DNA of 64,000 nucleotides from Streptomyces sp. NBC_01341 (lineage in GTDB: Bacteria; Actinomycetota; Actinomycetes; Streptomycetales; Streptomycetaceae), in assembly GCF_035946055.1 (NCBI RefSeq), contig NZ_CP108364.1:5084001-5148000 (forward strand). The letters are read 5' to 3'. The notes under the pieces were generated by a model. That model did no database searches and was not told the DNA's origin. It saw only the letters and a program-made list of their open reading frames with translations. This document shows positions 29,778 to 38,779 of this stretch, piece after piece. The stretch's first letter is position 1. Every line of letters begins with the position of its first letter. Position numbers and translations under genes: made by a program.

Positions 29778-30130
29778 GTCAATTGAATCGCGAACCGTTC
29801 AACGTTGTTTCTTTTCACCGTTCGGTGCGCAAATCGGGGGCCGGCCGCCGGGGTGCGGCCCAGGGATCCCCACCCCTGGGCCGCACCCGCTTACCCCTGC
29901 CGGGCACGGAGCCGCACCGTCGTTCACCGCCGCCGAACGGGCAAAGCCCCCCACGGCCCTCACCCGCTCTTTCGGTGACGCCGGATGCGTACCCGACGTC
30001 GTACAGCCTTTCGGGTGCGGCGGATACGGGCGAGGCTTTTCAACTGTGGCCGAAACCCCGTGGTGACCTCCTGTGACGCTGTGCATACCCTTCGACGGGG
30101 GCAATTGCGGGTGCAACAGGTGGGGGTTCG
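29778..30130 (+). other. Intergenic stretch before the ArsR-type regulator
   Basis: About 350 bp with no credible gene: codon bias is absent in every frame. It presumably carries the regulator's promoter, but no clear box could be picked out. Confidence 0.4.
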
Positions 30131-31144
30131 GTGCTGCGTATCCATGTGTCCGGGATGGACCTTTCGCGGGTGCGGATGGCCGCGAGGCCGGACGCGATGT
30201 GGGAAACCATCCTCAGTTTTCACAGGCTGAGGGACCGGCGGGGTTCCTCGGTGTTCGGGAAATGGCGCAAGGAATCCCGGACCCGGTTGAATGGTGAAGC
30301 ACGTCTGCTGTCGGCTCTCGTTCCGCCCCGCGGCTATTTCCCCGACTTCCTGACGCCTTCCGCCGAGGGTGCCGAACCATTCGGATTCGACACCGGAACG
30401 GAAGCGCTGCGCGACACCCCGGCCGACCGGATCCGCGCGGAAACCGCGCTTCTGGCCGAAAACGCCCCTCTGCTGAGGCGGCCGTCGGGCGGCCCCACCG
30501 CGGACGCCCTGCCGGACGCGCTCGCCGAGGGGCGCACGGAGCCGCTGGGCCGGCTCATCTCCACCCTGCGCGCCTACCACCGTGCCGCCGTCGAACCCTA
30601 CTGGCCGCACATCCGGGCGAGCGTCGAGGCCGATCGCGCGGTGCGGGGGCGGGCTCTGCTCGACGGCGGGGCGGACGAACTCCTCGCCACCCTGCCCCCG
30701 ATGATCCGCTGGCGTGCGCCGGTGCTGGAGGCGGACTACCCCGTCGACCGGGAACTGCACCTCGACGGCCGGGGTCTCCTCCTGCAGCCCTCGTACTTCT
30801 GCCGGGGCACCCCCGTCGTCTACCGGGACCCGCTCCTGCCGCCCGTCCTCGTCTACCCGGTCACCCACCCCGACGCCCCGGCCTTCGCGGAGCCGGGGCC
30901 CTGGCTCGGCCGGCTCGTGGGCCACACCCGCTCCGCGGTCCTGCGGTCCATCGGCAACGGCTGCACGACCAGCGAACTGGCCCGCAGGACCGGGGTGTCC
31001 CTGGCCTCCGCCAGCCAGCACGCCTGCGTGCTGCGCGAAGCCGGCCTCGTCCGCACCCTGCGGCACGGCAGTTCGGTCCTGCACACGCTGACCCCGCTGG
31101 GGGACGCGCTGCTCCGGGGCGGGGCCCCGCTCGCCCTGTCCTGA
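30131..31144 (+). CDS. ArsR-type winged-helix regulator with N-terminal DUF5937-like domain
   Basis: A 337-residue protein. The first 240 residues (MLRIHVSGMDLSRVRMAARP...) resemble the DUF5937 sensor-like region found in many Streptomyces regulators; the last 90 form a winged helix with NGCTTSELARRTGVSLASAS and VRTLRHGSSVLHTLT. Unlike classic ArsR proteins it has no metal-binding cysteine pair in the helix, so metal sensing is not suggested. The target is unknown. It converges on the SRPBCC gene with only four bases between stops. Confidence 0.75.
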   Translation: MLRIHVSGMDLSRVRMAARPDAMWETILSFHRLRDRRGSSVFGKWRKESRTRLNGEARLLSALVPPRGYFPDFLTPSAEGAEPFGFDTGTEALRDTPADRIRAETALLAENAPLLRRPSGGPTADALPDALAEGRTEPLGRLISTLRAYHRAAVEPYWPHIRASVEADRAVRGRALLDGGADELLATLPPMIRWRAPVLEADYPVDRELHLDGRGLLLQPSYFCRGTPVVYRDPLLPPVLVYPVTHPDAPAFAEPGPWLGRLVGHTRSAVLRSIGNGCTTSELARRTGVSLASASQHACVLREAGLVRTLRHGSSVLHTLTPLGDALLRGGAPLALS

Positions 31145-31148
31145 CCGC

Positions 31149-31733
31149 TCAGCCCCGTTCCTCCAGCACCGCCTTCAGGACGGCCAGACGCTCCTTCCAG
31201 AACGCCTTGTAGCGTGTCACCGCCCCCGCGTCCGCCAGCTTCCCGTGGCCCACGCCCACGCGCGTGCGCCCGTGCGGCAGGGCCTCCAGCCGCACCGAGA
31301 TGCTTCCGGCGGCCTCCCCGGACTCGTCGCGGAACCCCGCGGTCAGGGACCTGCCGGGCCGCAGGCCGCGCACGGACAGTTCCACGTCCGGCAGCCAGCG
31401 CCCGCGCAGCACCGGTTCGGTGAAGGCGTCCAGGACGCGCTCCGGCGGCGCCGCGAGGGTCCGGCTGCCCGAGGTGTTCCAGTCGCCCGCGGAGGACTGC
31501 CCCACCTCCCGCAGGCCGCGCTCCTGTTCGTACCCGACGGTGACCGACTGGGCGTACCAGCCGCCCATCCGGTGTTCCGTGCCCAGGTACGCGGCGATCT
31601 CCGCGTGGGTGCGCCGCGTCGCGTCCCAGGCGTCGAGCACGGCGAACCAGTCCGCCCAGCTCCGGCCGGTCGCTCCCCGCAGGGCGTCGTCCGACAGCTT
31701 CTCGGTGATCCTTCGGCCCGTCGATCCGCTCAT
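31149..31733 (-). CDS. SRPBCC (START-like) domain protein with N-terminal DUF4287-like helices
   Basis: A 194-residue protein. The first 80 residues (DDALRGATGRSWADWFAVLDAW ... WYAQSVTVGYEQERG) resemble the short helical region that precedes many SRPBCC proteins in actinobacteria; the C-terminal part (SRTLAAPPERVLDAFTEPVLRGRWLP ...) is the ligand-cavity SRPBCC fold. No enzyme activity can be claimed. ATG 31733 is used because the conserved sequence starts there; further upstream the frame loses codon bias. Confidence 0.72.
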   Translation of the reverse strand: MSGSTGRRITEKLSDDALRGATGRSWADWFAVLDAWDATRRTHAEIAAYLGTEHRMGGWYAQSVTVGYEQERGLREVGQSSAGDWNTSGSRTLAAPPERVLDAFTEPVLRGRWLPDVELSVRGLRPGRSLTAGFRDESGEAAGSISVRLEALPHGRTRVGVGHGKLADAGAVTRYKAFWKERLAVLKAVLEERG

Positions 31734-31898
31734 GCCCCCGAAGCTATGCGCCCCCTCCGCGCGGCACCGGCGGTGACGCGCGGGAAGCCGCCCCGTCCCG
31801 GGCGATGAGTTCCGCGCGCCGCGGCCGTCTACCTCTTGTGAGCGCTCGCAGGGAGCGCGCCGGAGCACCGCAGAGTGCCGGACGGAAGAGTGGGAACC

Positions 31899-32315
31899 AT
31901 GCCTCAGCCTCGGATGATCTTCGTGAACCTGCCGGTGAAGGACCTGGAGACGACCAAGACCTTCTTCTCGAAGCTCGGCTTCGGCTTCAACCCGCAGTTC
32001 AGCGACGACACGACCGCCTGTCTCGTCATCAGTGACACGATCTTCGCCATGCTCATCAGCGAGCCGCGCTTCAAGGACTTCACCAAGAAGGAGATCGCCG
32101 ACGCGTCGGCGACCACCGAGGTCCTCATCGCCCTGAGCGCCGGGAGCCGCGCCGAGGTCGACGAGATGGCCGACGCCGCGCTCGCTTCGGGCGGCTCGCC
32201 GGCCAACGAGCCCATGGACGAGGGCTTCATGTACGGCCGTTCCTTCCAGGACCCCGACCACCACATCTGGGAGGTCGTGTGGATGGACCCGGCCGCGGTC
32301 GAGGGACAGGCCTGA
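31899..32315 (+). CDS. VOC superfamily (glyoxalase/bleomycin resistance-like) protein
   Basis: A 138-residue protein with the paired beta-alpha-beta-beta-beta modules of the vicinal oxygen chelate fold: MIFVNLPVKDLETTKTFFSKLGF at the start and SFQDPDHHIWEVVWMDP at the end. Metal-ligand positions (His and Glu in HHIWEV) are present, so it may be an active lyase or dioxygenase-like enzyme, but the substrate cannot be told. ATG 31899 fits the family start; an in-frame ATG 24 bp earlier gives an odd extension. Confidence 0.82.
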   Translation: MPQPRMIFVNLPVKDLETTKTFFSKLGFGFNPQFSDDTTACLVISDTIFAMLISEPRFKDFTKKEIADASATTEVLIALSAGSRAEVDEMADAALASGGSPANEPMDEGFMYGRSFQDPDHHIWEVVWMDPAAVEGQA

Positions 32316-32373
32316 CGTCCGGACGGGGCGGCTGCCGCGGTGCACGCACCACGACAGCCGCGCCGGGGACCGG

Positions 32374-33540
32374 TCAGGAGCGGAACGGCCCCGTGACCTC
32401 GTAGGTGATGCCGCCCGAGGAACTGCCGCTGGTACCGCGCTGCGAGGAGAAGTAGAGCCGCTTCCCGTCGGGGGAGAAGGCGGGCCCGGTGATCTCCGAG
32501 CCCGACTGGCCGCTGATCCGCAGGAACGGCGCGACCGTGTCGGCGGGTGTGATCAGGCAGATCTCCATGGTGCCGCCGTCCTCGGCGACGTACAGGTCGC
32601 CCGAGGCGGACCGGGTGACGTTGTCCACGCCGGTGAGCGGCGCGGTGCCGCTCGTGACGAGCGAGTCGTCGTAGGCGAGCGAGAGGGACGAGGAGTCCGC
32701 GTCGTACGCCCACACCCGGTTGTCGCCCTTGGTGGTGAACCAGCAGGTGCCGGCCGCGTAGAAGCAGCCCTCGCCGCCGTTGAACACCTTGGCGCCGGAG
32801 ACCTGGTAGCGGGTCTGGGTGGGCGATCCGTCCGGATCGGGGACCGTCGTCCAGGTCACCGGTCCGGAGGTGCCGGTGCCGGCCACCAGGACCTGCAGGG
32901 TGCCGGCGGACAGGCTGCCCCAGGTGGTGGGACGGAAGCGGTAGAAGCGGCCGTCCGTCTCGTCCTCGGTCAGGTAGACGTAGCCGTGGTCGGGGTCGGC
33001 CGCCGCCGCCTCGTGCTTGAAGCGGCCGAGTGCCGGACGCTGCACGGCCGCGTTCACGCCCCAGGGGTCCGTCTCGTAGACGAACCCGCGGGTGACCTCC
33101 TCGCAGGACAGCCAGGTGTTCCACGGGGTGCGGCCGCCGGCGCAGTTGTTGTTCGTGCCGGACAGGATGCGGTACGCCGAGGTGACGGTCCCCGAGGCGT
33201 CGAAGCGCACCGCGCTCGCCCCGCCGCCGCTGCCCGAGGACACCTCGGCGTTGGACACGTAGATCCATCCGCTGCCGTCGGTGAAGGTGGCGCCTCCGTC
33301 GGGCGCGCTGTGCCAGGTGTACGAGGTGCCGGGGACGGTCTGCCCCGAACGCGCGACGATGCGGCTGGTGAAGCCGCTCGGCAGCAGGATGCCGTTCGCG
33401 TTGGCGGCCTGCAGCGCACCGTACGGACCGGTGGCCGGCTGGGCGGGGGCGGCGGAGGCCGCACCCCTCCACAGGGTGCCGCCGAAGGCCGCCGTCGATG
33501 AACCGATCACCGCTGTGCGCAAGAAGGTCCGACGTTCCAC
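32374..33540 (-). CDS. Tat-exported DUF839 (PhoX-like) protein
   Basis: A 388-residue secreted protein. ERRTFLRTAVIGSSTAAFGG is a twin-arginine signal, followed by an alanine-rich cleavage region. The rest is a beta-propeller-like DUF839 domain with WIYVSNAEVS, NTWLSCEEVTRGFVYE, GYVYLTEDETDGRFYRF and SGDLYVAEDGG. Full-length PhoX phosphatases are longer, so phosphatase activity is a guess from family only. GTG 33540 has GGAG five bases upstream and gives the twin-arginine motif at the very N-terminus. Confidence 0.82.
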   Translation of the reverse strand: MERRTFLRTAVIGSSTAAFGGTLWRGAASAAPAQPATGPYGALQAANANGILLPSGFTSRIVARSGQTVPGTSYTWHSAPDGGATFTDGSGWIYVSNAEVSSGSGGGASAVRFDASGTVTSAYRILSGTNNNCAGGRTPWNTWLSCEEVTRGFVYETDPWGVNAAVQRPALGRFKHEAAAADPDHGYVYLTEDETDGRFYRFRPTTWGSLSAGTLQVLVAGTGTSGPVTWTTVPDPDGSPTQTRYQVSGAKVFNGGEGCFYAAGTCWFTTKGDNRVWAYDADSSSLSLAYDDSLVTSGTAPLTGVDNVTRSASGDLYVAEDGGTMEICLITPADTVAPFLRISGQSGSEITGPAFSPDGKRLYFSSQRGTSGSSSGGITYEVTGPFRS

Positions 33541-33656
33541 GATCACTCCACGGGTGACGTGCTGGCCCGCCGGCCCGGTCGGCCCGGCGGGTCGAACGTC
33601 AGGACAGTAGAGGCGCGTGGTGGACACAGCTCCAACGTGTCATGAACAGGGCGCGG

Positions 33657-34016
33657 TCAGTCCGCGCGGACCGGGAAGACCGGCACCGACACGGCGTCGT
33701 CGTCCAGGCACGCGCCCGTCTCCAGGTCGAAGCGCTGCTTCAGGAGCGGTGAGGCGACGAACGGCCGGCCGCCCGCGGAACCGAGCAGGCCCCGGGACAG
33801 GACGTACGCGCCGGTGAACGGGTCGCGGTTGTCGATCGCGTAGGCCCGCCCCGCCCGGTCCATGAACAGCGCGACCTGCCGCCCGTCCGGCAGGAGCGCC
33901 GCCACGCCGCGCCCCGGGGTCAGCTGCGAGCGGTCGCAGAGCGTCAGCCAGTCGTCCCCGTCCGCGAGCCGGAGCGTCCCGGTGTCCCGCGCGGTCTCCA
34001 TCGTCGTGGTCGTCAT
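33657..34016 (-). CDS. nirD: Nitrite reductase (NADH) small subunit NirD
   Basis: A 119-residue Rieske-fold protein. As in other NirD proteins, the Cys-His pairs of a true Rieske cluster are missing; the fold is recognised from VALFMDRAGRAYAIDNRDPF and SPLLKQRFDLETGACLDD. It is the accessory subunit of assimilatory nitrite reductase. Its ATG overlaps the nirB stop as TGATG. Confidence 0.9.
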   Translation of the reverse strand: MTTTTMETARDTGTLRLADGDDWLTLCDRSQLTPGRGVAALLPDGRQVALFMDRAGRAYAIDNRDPFTGAYVLSRGLLGSAGGRPFVASPLLKQRFDLETGACLDDDAVSVPVFPVRAD

Positions 34017-36601
34017 CAGGAGGGGGTCCCTTCGAGAGTACGGATGGCGAGCACCGGGCCCGCGAGGATGTCCAGGTCGGGTTTGACCTGGTCGCGCTCC
34101 GGGACGAACCTGACCGAGGGATCGGGGGCGTCGGGGGCGTTGACGAAGGTGACGAAGCGCCGCAGACGCTCCGGGTCGTTGATGGTCTCGGCCCACTCGT
34201 CCCGGTAGCCGGCGACGTGGTCGGCCATCAGGCGTTCCAGCTCGTCGCACAGTCCCAGCGAGTCGTGGACGACGACGTCGCGCACGTGGTCCAGGCCGCC
34301 CTCGATGCGGTCCAGCCAGGTCGAGGTGCGCTCCAGGCGGTCCGCCGTGCGGATGTAGAACATCAGGAACCGGTCGATGAGACGCACCAGTTCGGCGTCG
34401 GACAGATCCTGGGCGAGCAGGTCCGCGTGGCGCGGGGTGGCGCCGCCGTTGCCGCCGACATACAGGTTCCAGCCCTGTGCGGTGGCGATGATCCCGAAGT
34501 CCTTGCCACGGGCCTCCGCGCACTCGCGGGCGCAGCCCGAGACCGCCGACTTCAGCTTGTGCGGGGAGCGCAGACCCCGGTAGCGCAGCTCCAGGTCGAT
34601 CGCCATCCTCACCGAGTCCTGCACGCCGTAGCGGCACCAGGTCTGCCCCACGCAGGACTTGACCGTCCGCAGCGACTTCCCGTAGGCGTGCCCGGACTCG
34701 AAGCCCGCCTCCACCAGCCGGGTCCAGATCAGCGGCAGCTGGTCGACGCGGGCGCCGAACAGGTCGATGCGCTGACCGCCGGTGATCTTCGTGTAGAGGC
34801 CGAAGTCCCGGGCCACCTCGCCGATCACGATGAGCTTCTCCGGGGTTATCTCACCGCCGGGGATGCGCGGCACGATCGAGTAGGAGCCGTTGCGCTGGAG
34901 GTTGGCGAGGAAGTGGTCGTTGGTGTCCTGCAGCGCCGCCTGCTCGCCGTCCAGCACGTAACCGCTCGCGCCGACCGTCGGGGCCAGGGACGCGATGACC
35001 GAGCCGACCGTCGGCTTGCATACCTCGCAGCCGTCACCGCCCCGGGCCTCCGCGCGGCCGTGCGAGTCGAGCAGCTCGGCGTACGACGTGACACCGAGGG
35101 TGCGCACGATCTCGTACAGCTCGCTCCGGGTGTACGCGAAGCAGCCGCAGAGCCCCTGGTCCTCGGGCTGCGGCAGCAGCTGGCCGATGACCTTGACGCA
35201 GCTTCCGCAGCCCGTACCGGCCTTGGTGCACTTCTTCACCTCGGGCAGCGTGCTGTGCTCGCAGATCGCACCCTTGGTGACGTTGTGGCAGGAGCAGATC
35301 ACCGCTTCGTCGGGCAGCGACGACGGGCCGAGCGTGACCGGACCGCCCGCACCGGCCGGCAGCACCAGCTGCTCGGGGGCGACCGGGAGTACCGTGCCGG
35401 TCATCGGCCGCAGCGTGCCGTACTGGTCGGCGTCACCGACCAGGACACCGCCGAGCAGGGTGCCGTCCTGCCCGATCACCAGCTTCTTGTAGACACCCGA
35501 GCGGGAGTCCGCGTACACGACGTCGAGGCAGCCCTCTGCCGCGCCGTGCGCGTCGCCGAAGGAGGCCACGTCCACACCGAGCAGCTTCAGCTTCGTCGAG
35601 AGGTCGGCGCCGGTGAAGGAGGCCGCGTTGCCGGCGATCACCTCGGCGACCGCCGCCGCCATCTCGTAGCCCGGTGCCACCAGGCCGTACACCCGGCCGT
35701 CCGAGGCCAGCGCGCACTCGCCTATCGCGAACACGTCGCTGTCGGAGGTGCGGCACTGCTCGTCGACGACGATGCCGCCGCGCGGGCCGACCTCCAGACC
35801 GCAGTCACGGGCCAGCTGGTCCCGGGGGCGCACCCCGGCGGAGAAGACGACGAGGTCCGTCGCGAGGGAGGAGCCGTCCGACAGGGACATGCCGTCCACC
35901 CGGCCGTCCTCGCCCGCGGTGACCTCCTGGGTGCCGACCCCCGTGTGGACGGAGAGCCCCATGTTCTCGATGGTGCGCAGGAGAGCGGCCCCGCCGCCCT
36001 CGTCGACCTGGACGGGCATCAGCCGGGGCGCGAACTCCACGACGTGCGTCCGCAGTCCCAGGCCCTTGAGAGCGCCGGCGGCCTCCAGGCCGAGCAGCCC
36101 GCCGCCGACGACCGCGCCCGTCCTCGCGCCCTTCGCGTACTCCTCGATCGCGAGGAGGTCCTCGATGGTGCGGTAGACGAAACAGCCTTCGGCGTCCTTG
36201 CCCGGCACGGGCGGGACGAAGGGGTACGAGCCGGTGGCCAGCACCAGCGTGTCGTAGGCGAAGGTCTCCCCGGAGCGCGCGGTGACGGTGCGCGCCTCAC
36301 GGTCGACGCTCTCCGCCGGATCGCCGACGCGCAGTTCGAAACCGTGCCTGGCCATGAAGTCCGGCTCGACGAGTGAGAGGTCCTCCGGCGTCCTCCCGGC
36401 GAAGTACGAGGTCAGCTGCACCCGGTCGTACGCGGGGCGGGGCTCCTCGCAGAGCACCACGACACGGGCCGTGCCCGCGGTGGCGGTGAGACCGCGGTCG
36501 GCGAGCGCTTCCAGGAACCGCTGCCCGACCATGCCGTGCCCGACGACCACGATCGTCGGCACACTCGCGGTGGGGGCGGTCGGGGGAGTGGGCACCGGCA
36601 T
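34016..36601 (-). CDS. nirB: Nitrite reductase (NADH) large subunit NirB
   Basis: An 861-residue cytoplasmic siroheme enzyme reducing nitrite to ammonium. Domains in order: FAD/NAD-binding reductase (IVVVGHGMVGQRFLEAL at about 18, second Rossmann GAVVGGGLLGLEAAGAL); BFD-like [2Fe-2S] region with CSCHNVTKGAI and GTGCGSCV; a second cysteine patch GCEVCKPTVG; then the ferredoxin-like and siroheme domains with CVGQTWC and CARECAEA, the Cx5C and Cx3C ligands of the 4Fe-4S/siroheme centre. ATG 36601 overlaps the upstream stop. It forms an operon with the FAD reductase before it and nirD after it. Confidence 0.94.
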   Translation of the reverse strand: MPVPTPPTAPTASVPTIVVVGHGMVGQRFLEALADRGLTATAGTARVVVLCEEPRPAYDRVQLTSYFAGRTPEDLSLVEPDFMARHGFELRVGDPAESVDREARTVTARSGETFAYDTLVLATGSYPFVPPVPGKDAEGCFVYRTIEDLLAIEEYAKGARTGAVVGGGLLGLEAAGALKGLGLRTHVVEFAPRLMPVQVDEGGGAALLRTIENMGLSVHTGVGTQEVTAGEDGRVDGMSLSDGSSLATDLVVFSAGVRPRDQLARDCGLEVGPRGGIVVDEQCRTSDSDVFAIGECALASDGRVYGLVAPGYEMAAAVAEVIAGNAASFTGADLSTKLKLLGVDVASFGDAHGAAEGCLDVVYADSRSGVYKKLVIGQDGTLLGGVLVGDADQYGTLRPMTGTVLPVAPEQLVLPAGAGGPVTLGPSSLPDEAVICSCHNVTKGAICEHSTLPEVKKCTKAGTGCGSCVKVIGQLLPQPEDQGLCGCFAYTRSELYEIVRTLGVTSYAELLDSHGRAEARGGDGCEVCKPTVGSVIASLAPTVGASGYVLDGEQAALQDTNDHFLANLQRNGSYSIVPRIPGGEITPEKLIVIGEVARDFGLYTKITGGQRIDLFGARVDQLPLIWTRLVEAGFESGHAYGKSLRTVKSCVGQTWCRYGVQDSVRMAIDLELRYRGLRSPHKLKSAVSGCARECAEARGKDFGIIATAQGWNLYVGGNGGATPRHADLLAQDLSDAELVRLIDRFLMFYIRTADRLERTSTWLDRIEGGLDHVRDVVVHDSLGLCDELERLMADHVAGYRDEWAETINDPERLRRFVTFVNAPDAPDPSVRFVPERDQVKPDLDILAGPVLAIRTLEGTPS

Positions 36602-37839
36602 CAGAGGCCTCCGTCGTTGGTGAGCAGGTGGAGCAGGGACATGTCGGCGGGCAGGGGCTCGTCGTCCTGCCAGGTCCGGGCGAGGGTGCCGACCGCGCCG
36701 AGATCGCCGAACAGCACGCCGCCCGCGAGCCGGTCGCCCCGGACGACGACCGTGCGGTAGGCGCCCCGGGTGGCGTCGGCCAGCCGCACCACGTCGTCCC
36801 CCGGCATCGGGCGGGAGTCGCCGAAGGCGGCCAGGTCGAGGCCGCCGGGGGCCCCGGCGGCCACCGGGACGGCCGCGGAGGGGCGCAGGGTGAGCCGGGT
36901 CAGGGCTCGGGTGCCCCGGTAGCGGGCCGTCCGGCCCGCCAGTACCTCGGCCAGGACGTCGGCCTGTTCGAGTGCCGCGCCCGCCAGCCCGTACACCGTC
37001 CCGTCGTGCTCGGCGCAGTCGCCGACGGCGTGGACGTACGGGTCCGAGGTGCGCAGCTCGTCGTCCACGACCACGCCCTTGCGGACGTCGAGGCCGGCGG
37101 CCTGCGCCAGACCCGTCCTGGGGCGGACCCCGCAGGCCAGGACCGTGATCTCGGCCTCCAGTTCGTAGCCGTCGGCCATCTCCACCGCACGCACCGCCGG
37201 GACGGCACCGTCCGTGCAGCGCAGTCCGCGAACCCGGCTCTCGGTGTGCACCTCGACGCCGAGCGCCTCCAGGTGGCGCCGCAGCAGCCCCGCCGCCTCG
37301 GCGTCCAGCTGCCGCTCCATGAGGTGCTCGCCCTGCTGGGCCAGCACCACCTGGGCGCCGCACTCCGCCAGCGCGCGGGCGGCCGACACGCCGAGGAGCC
37401 CGCCGCCGATGACGACGGCGCGCGATCCGGGACGGACAGCGGCCCGCAGGGCGAGGCAGTCGTCGAGGGTGCGGAAGGGATGCACCCCGTCCGGAAGTGT
37501 GCGGCCGATACCCCGCAGCGGTGGCAGCACCGGGTTCGAGCCGGTGGCCAGCACCAGGCGCCCGTAGCCGATGACGCCGCCGTCGTCGCACAGGACCTCG
37601 CGGGCCGCCCGGTCGATCCGCACGACCCGCACCCCGCGCCGCACCCCGGCGGGCGGCAGCGCGATCACGTCCGGCTCGTACCGGCCCGCGAGGACCTCGG
37701 CCAGCAGCACCCGGTTGTACGGTGCGTGGGCCTCCTCGCCGATGACGGTGACACCGGGCACCCGGGCGGCGAGCCGCGCGCCCGCCATCCCGGCGCCGAT
37801 CACCACCACCTGCGCCGTGTTCCCGCTCCGTGTCCTCAT
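36601..37839 (-). CDS. NAD(P)/FAD-dependent oxidoreductase of the nitrite reductase operon
   Basis: A 412-residue reductase resembling the N-terminal half of NirB: VVVIGAGMAGARLAARVPG is the FAD Rossmann motif, SRAVVIGGGLLGVSAARAL the NAD one, and DELRTSDPYVHAVGDCAEHDG the conserved FAD-contact strand. It is first in the operon and its stop overlaps nirB. Such stand-alone reductases accompany nitrate/nitrite assimilation genes in actinobacteria and may feed electrons to the nitrate reductase encoded at 43235-45310. That partnership is inference. Confidence 0.85.
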   Translation of the reverse strand: MRTRSGNTAQVVVIGAGMAGARLAARVPGVTVIGEEAHAPYNRVLLAEVLAGRYEPDVIALPPAGVRRGVRVVRIDRAAREVLCDDGGVIGYGRLVLATGSNPVLPPLRGIGRTLPDGVHPFRTLDDCLALRAAVRPGSRAVVIGGGLLGVSAARALAECGAQVVLAQQGEHLMERQLDAEAAGLLRRHLEALGVEVHTESRVRGLRCTDGAVPAVRAVEMADGYELEAEITVLACGVRPRTGLAQAAGLDVRKGVVVDDELRTSDPYVHAVGDCAEHDGTVYGLAGAALEQADVLAEVLAGRTARYRGTRALTRLTLRPSAAVPVAAGAPGGLDLAAFGDSRPMPGDDVVRLADATRGAYRTVVVRGDRLAGGVLFGDLGAVGTLARTWQDDEPLPADMSLLHLLTNDGGL

Positions 37840-37862
37840 GACGAAGAGACTGCGGGGCCGGT

Positions 37863-37900
37863 GTTACCCGACCGCATCCCTCCTGTTTCCCGGGAGGAAC
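37863..37900. promoter_or_regulatory. GlnR-type operator between the nir operon and the TauE gene
   Basis: Four five-base half-sites are spaced by exactly six bases: GTTAC (37863), GCATC (37874), GTTTC (37885) and GGAAC (37896). This is the gTnAc-n6-GaAAc-n6-gTnAc-n6-GaAAc layout of Streptomyces GlnR, with mismatches in the last three. Confidence 0.55.
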
Positions 37901-37987
37901 CTTGCGCTCAGCGCGCCCTCACGGCTCCTGTGAGGCGCGGCGAGACTGGTTGGACGGGGCACCTATCGCTTGCCTAAGGTCGCGTTC

Positions 37988-38779
37988 ATGCCCGACATCA
38001 CGCTGACCACCCTCGTCCTCCTGTGCCTCGCGGCCGCCGCTGCCGGCTGGATCGACGCGGTGGTCGGCGGCGGTGGGCTGCTCCTCCTGCCCGCCCTGCT
38101 GCTGGGCCTTCCGCACGTCCCGGCCGCGCACATCCTCGGCACCAACAAGGCGGTCGCCATCGTCGGCACCTCGGGCGCCGCCGCCACCTACGTCCGCAAG
38201 GCGCCGGTCCAGGTCGGGACCGCCGTCCGGATCGGGCTCACGGCGCTCGCGGGGTCGATGACGGGCGCCTTCTTCGCCGCGGGGATCAGCAGCGACGTAC
38301 TGCGTCCGGTGATCATGGTGGTCCTGCTCGGCGTCGCCGCCTTCGTGATGCTGCGGCCCTCCTTCGGCACGGCGGCGGCCGGCGACGGCACGGGCCGGGA
38401 GGTCACCCGGGCGCGCACCGTGACCGCCATCGTGCTGGTCGGCGGCGGCATCGGCTTCTACGACGGGCTGTTCGGGCCGGGCACGGGCACGTTCCTGGTG
38501 CTCGCGCTGACCGCGGTCCTCCACCTCGACCTGGTCACCGCCTCCGCCACGGCGAAGATCGTCAACGTCTGCACCAACGCCGGAGCCCTGGCGATGTTCG
38601 CCTACCAGGGCACCGTCCTGTGGCAGCTGGCCGCGCTGATGGCCGTGTTCAACCTGGCCGGCGGCATGTTCGGTGCGCGCATGGCCCTCAGGAAGGGCAG
38701 CGGCTTCGTGCGCGGGGTCCTGCTGGTCGTGGTGTTCTCGCTCGTCGCCAAGCTCGGCTTCGACCAGTGGACCGCCTGA
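37988..38779 (+). CDS. TauE/SafE family anion permease
   Basis: A 263-residue integral membrane protein with about eight hydrophobic segments and the two DUF81 repeats, recognised by the glycine-rich AVVGGGGLLLLPALL near the start and FYDGLFGPGTGTFLVLAL in the second half. The family exports sulfite, sulfonates or other small organic anions. Its position opposite the nir operon, sharing the GlnR-like box, allows a role in nitrogen or sulfur anion traffic but does not prove it. ATG 37988 fits the first helix; a TTG 18 bp upstream is possible. Confidence 0.85.
   Translation: MPDITLTTLVLLCLAAAAAGWIDAVVGGGGLLLLPALLLGLPHVPAAHILGTNKAVAIVGTSGAAATYVRKAPVQVGTAVRIGLTALAGSMTGAFFAAGISSDVLRPVIMVVLLGVAAFVMLRPSFGTAAAGDGTGREVTRARTVTAIVLVGGGIGFYDGLFGPGTGTFLVLALTAVLHLDLVTASATAKIVNVCTNAGALAMFAYQGTVLWQLAALMAVFNLAGGMFGARMALRKGSGFVRGVLLVVVFSLVAKLGFDQWTA

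Noticed and set aside
33657-34016. True Rieske iron-sulfur protein
   Set aside because: The Cys-X-His and Cys-X2-His pairs are missing; this is the NirD type of Rieske fold.
34217-36376. A 719-codon open frame antisense to nirB
   Set aside because: Same effect of GC-skewed codons; nirB on the other strand carries the siroheme and FAD motifs.
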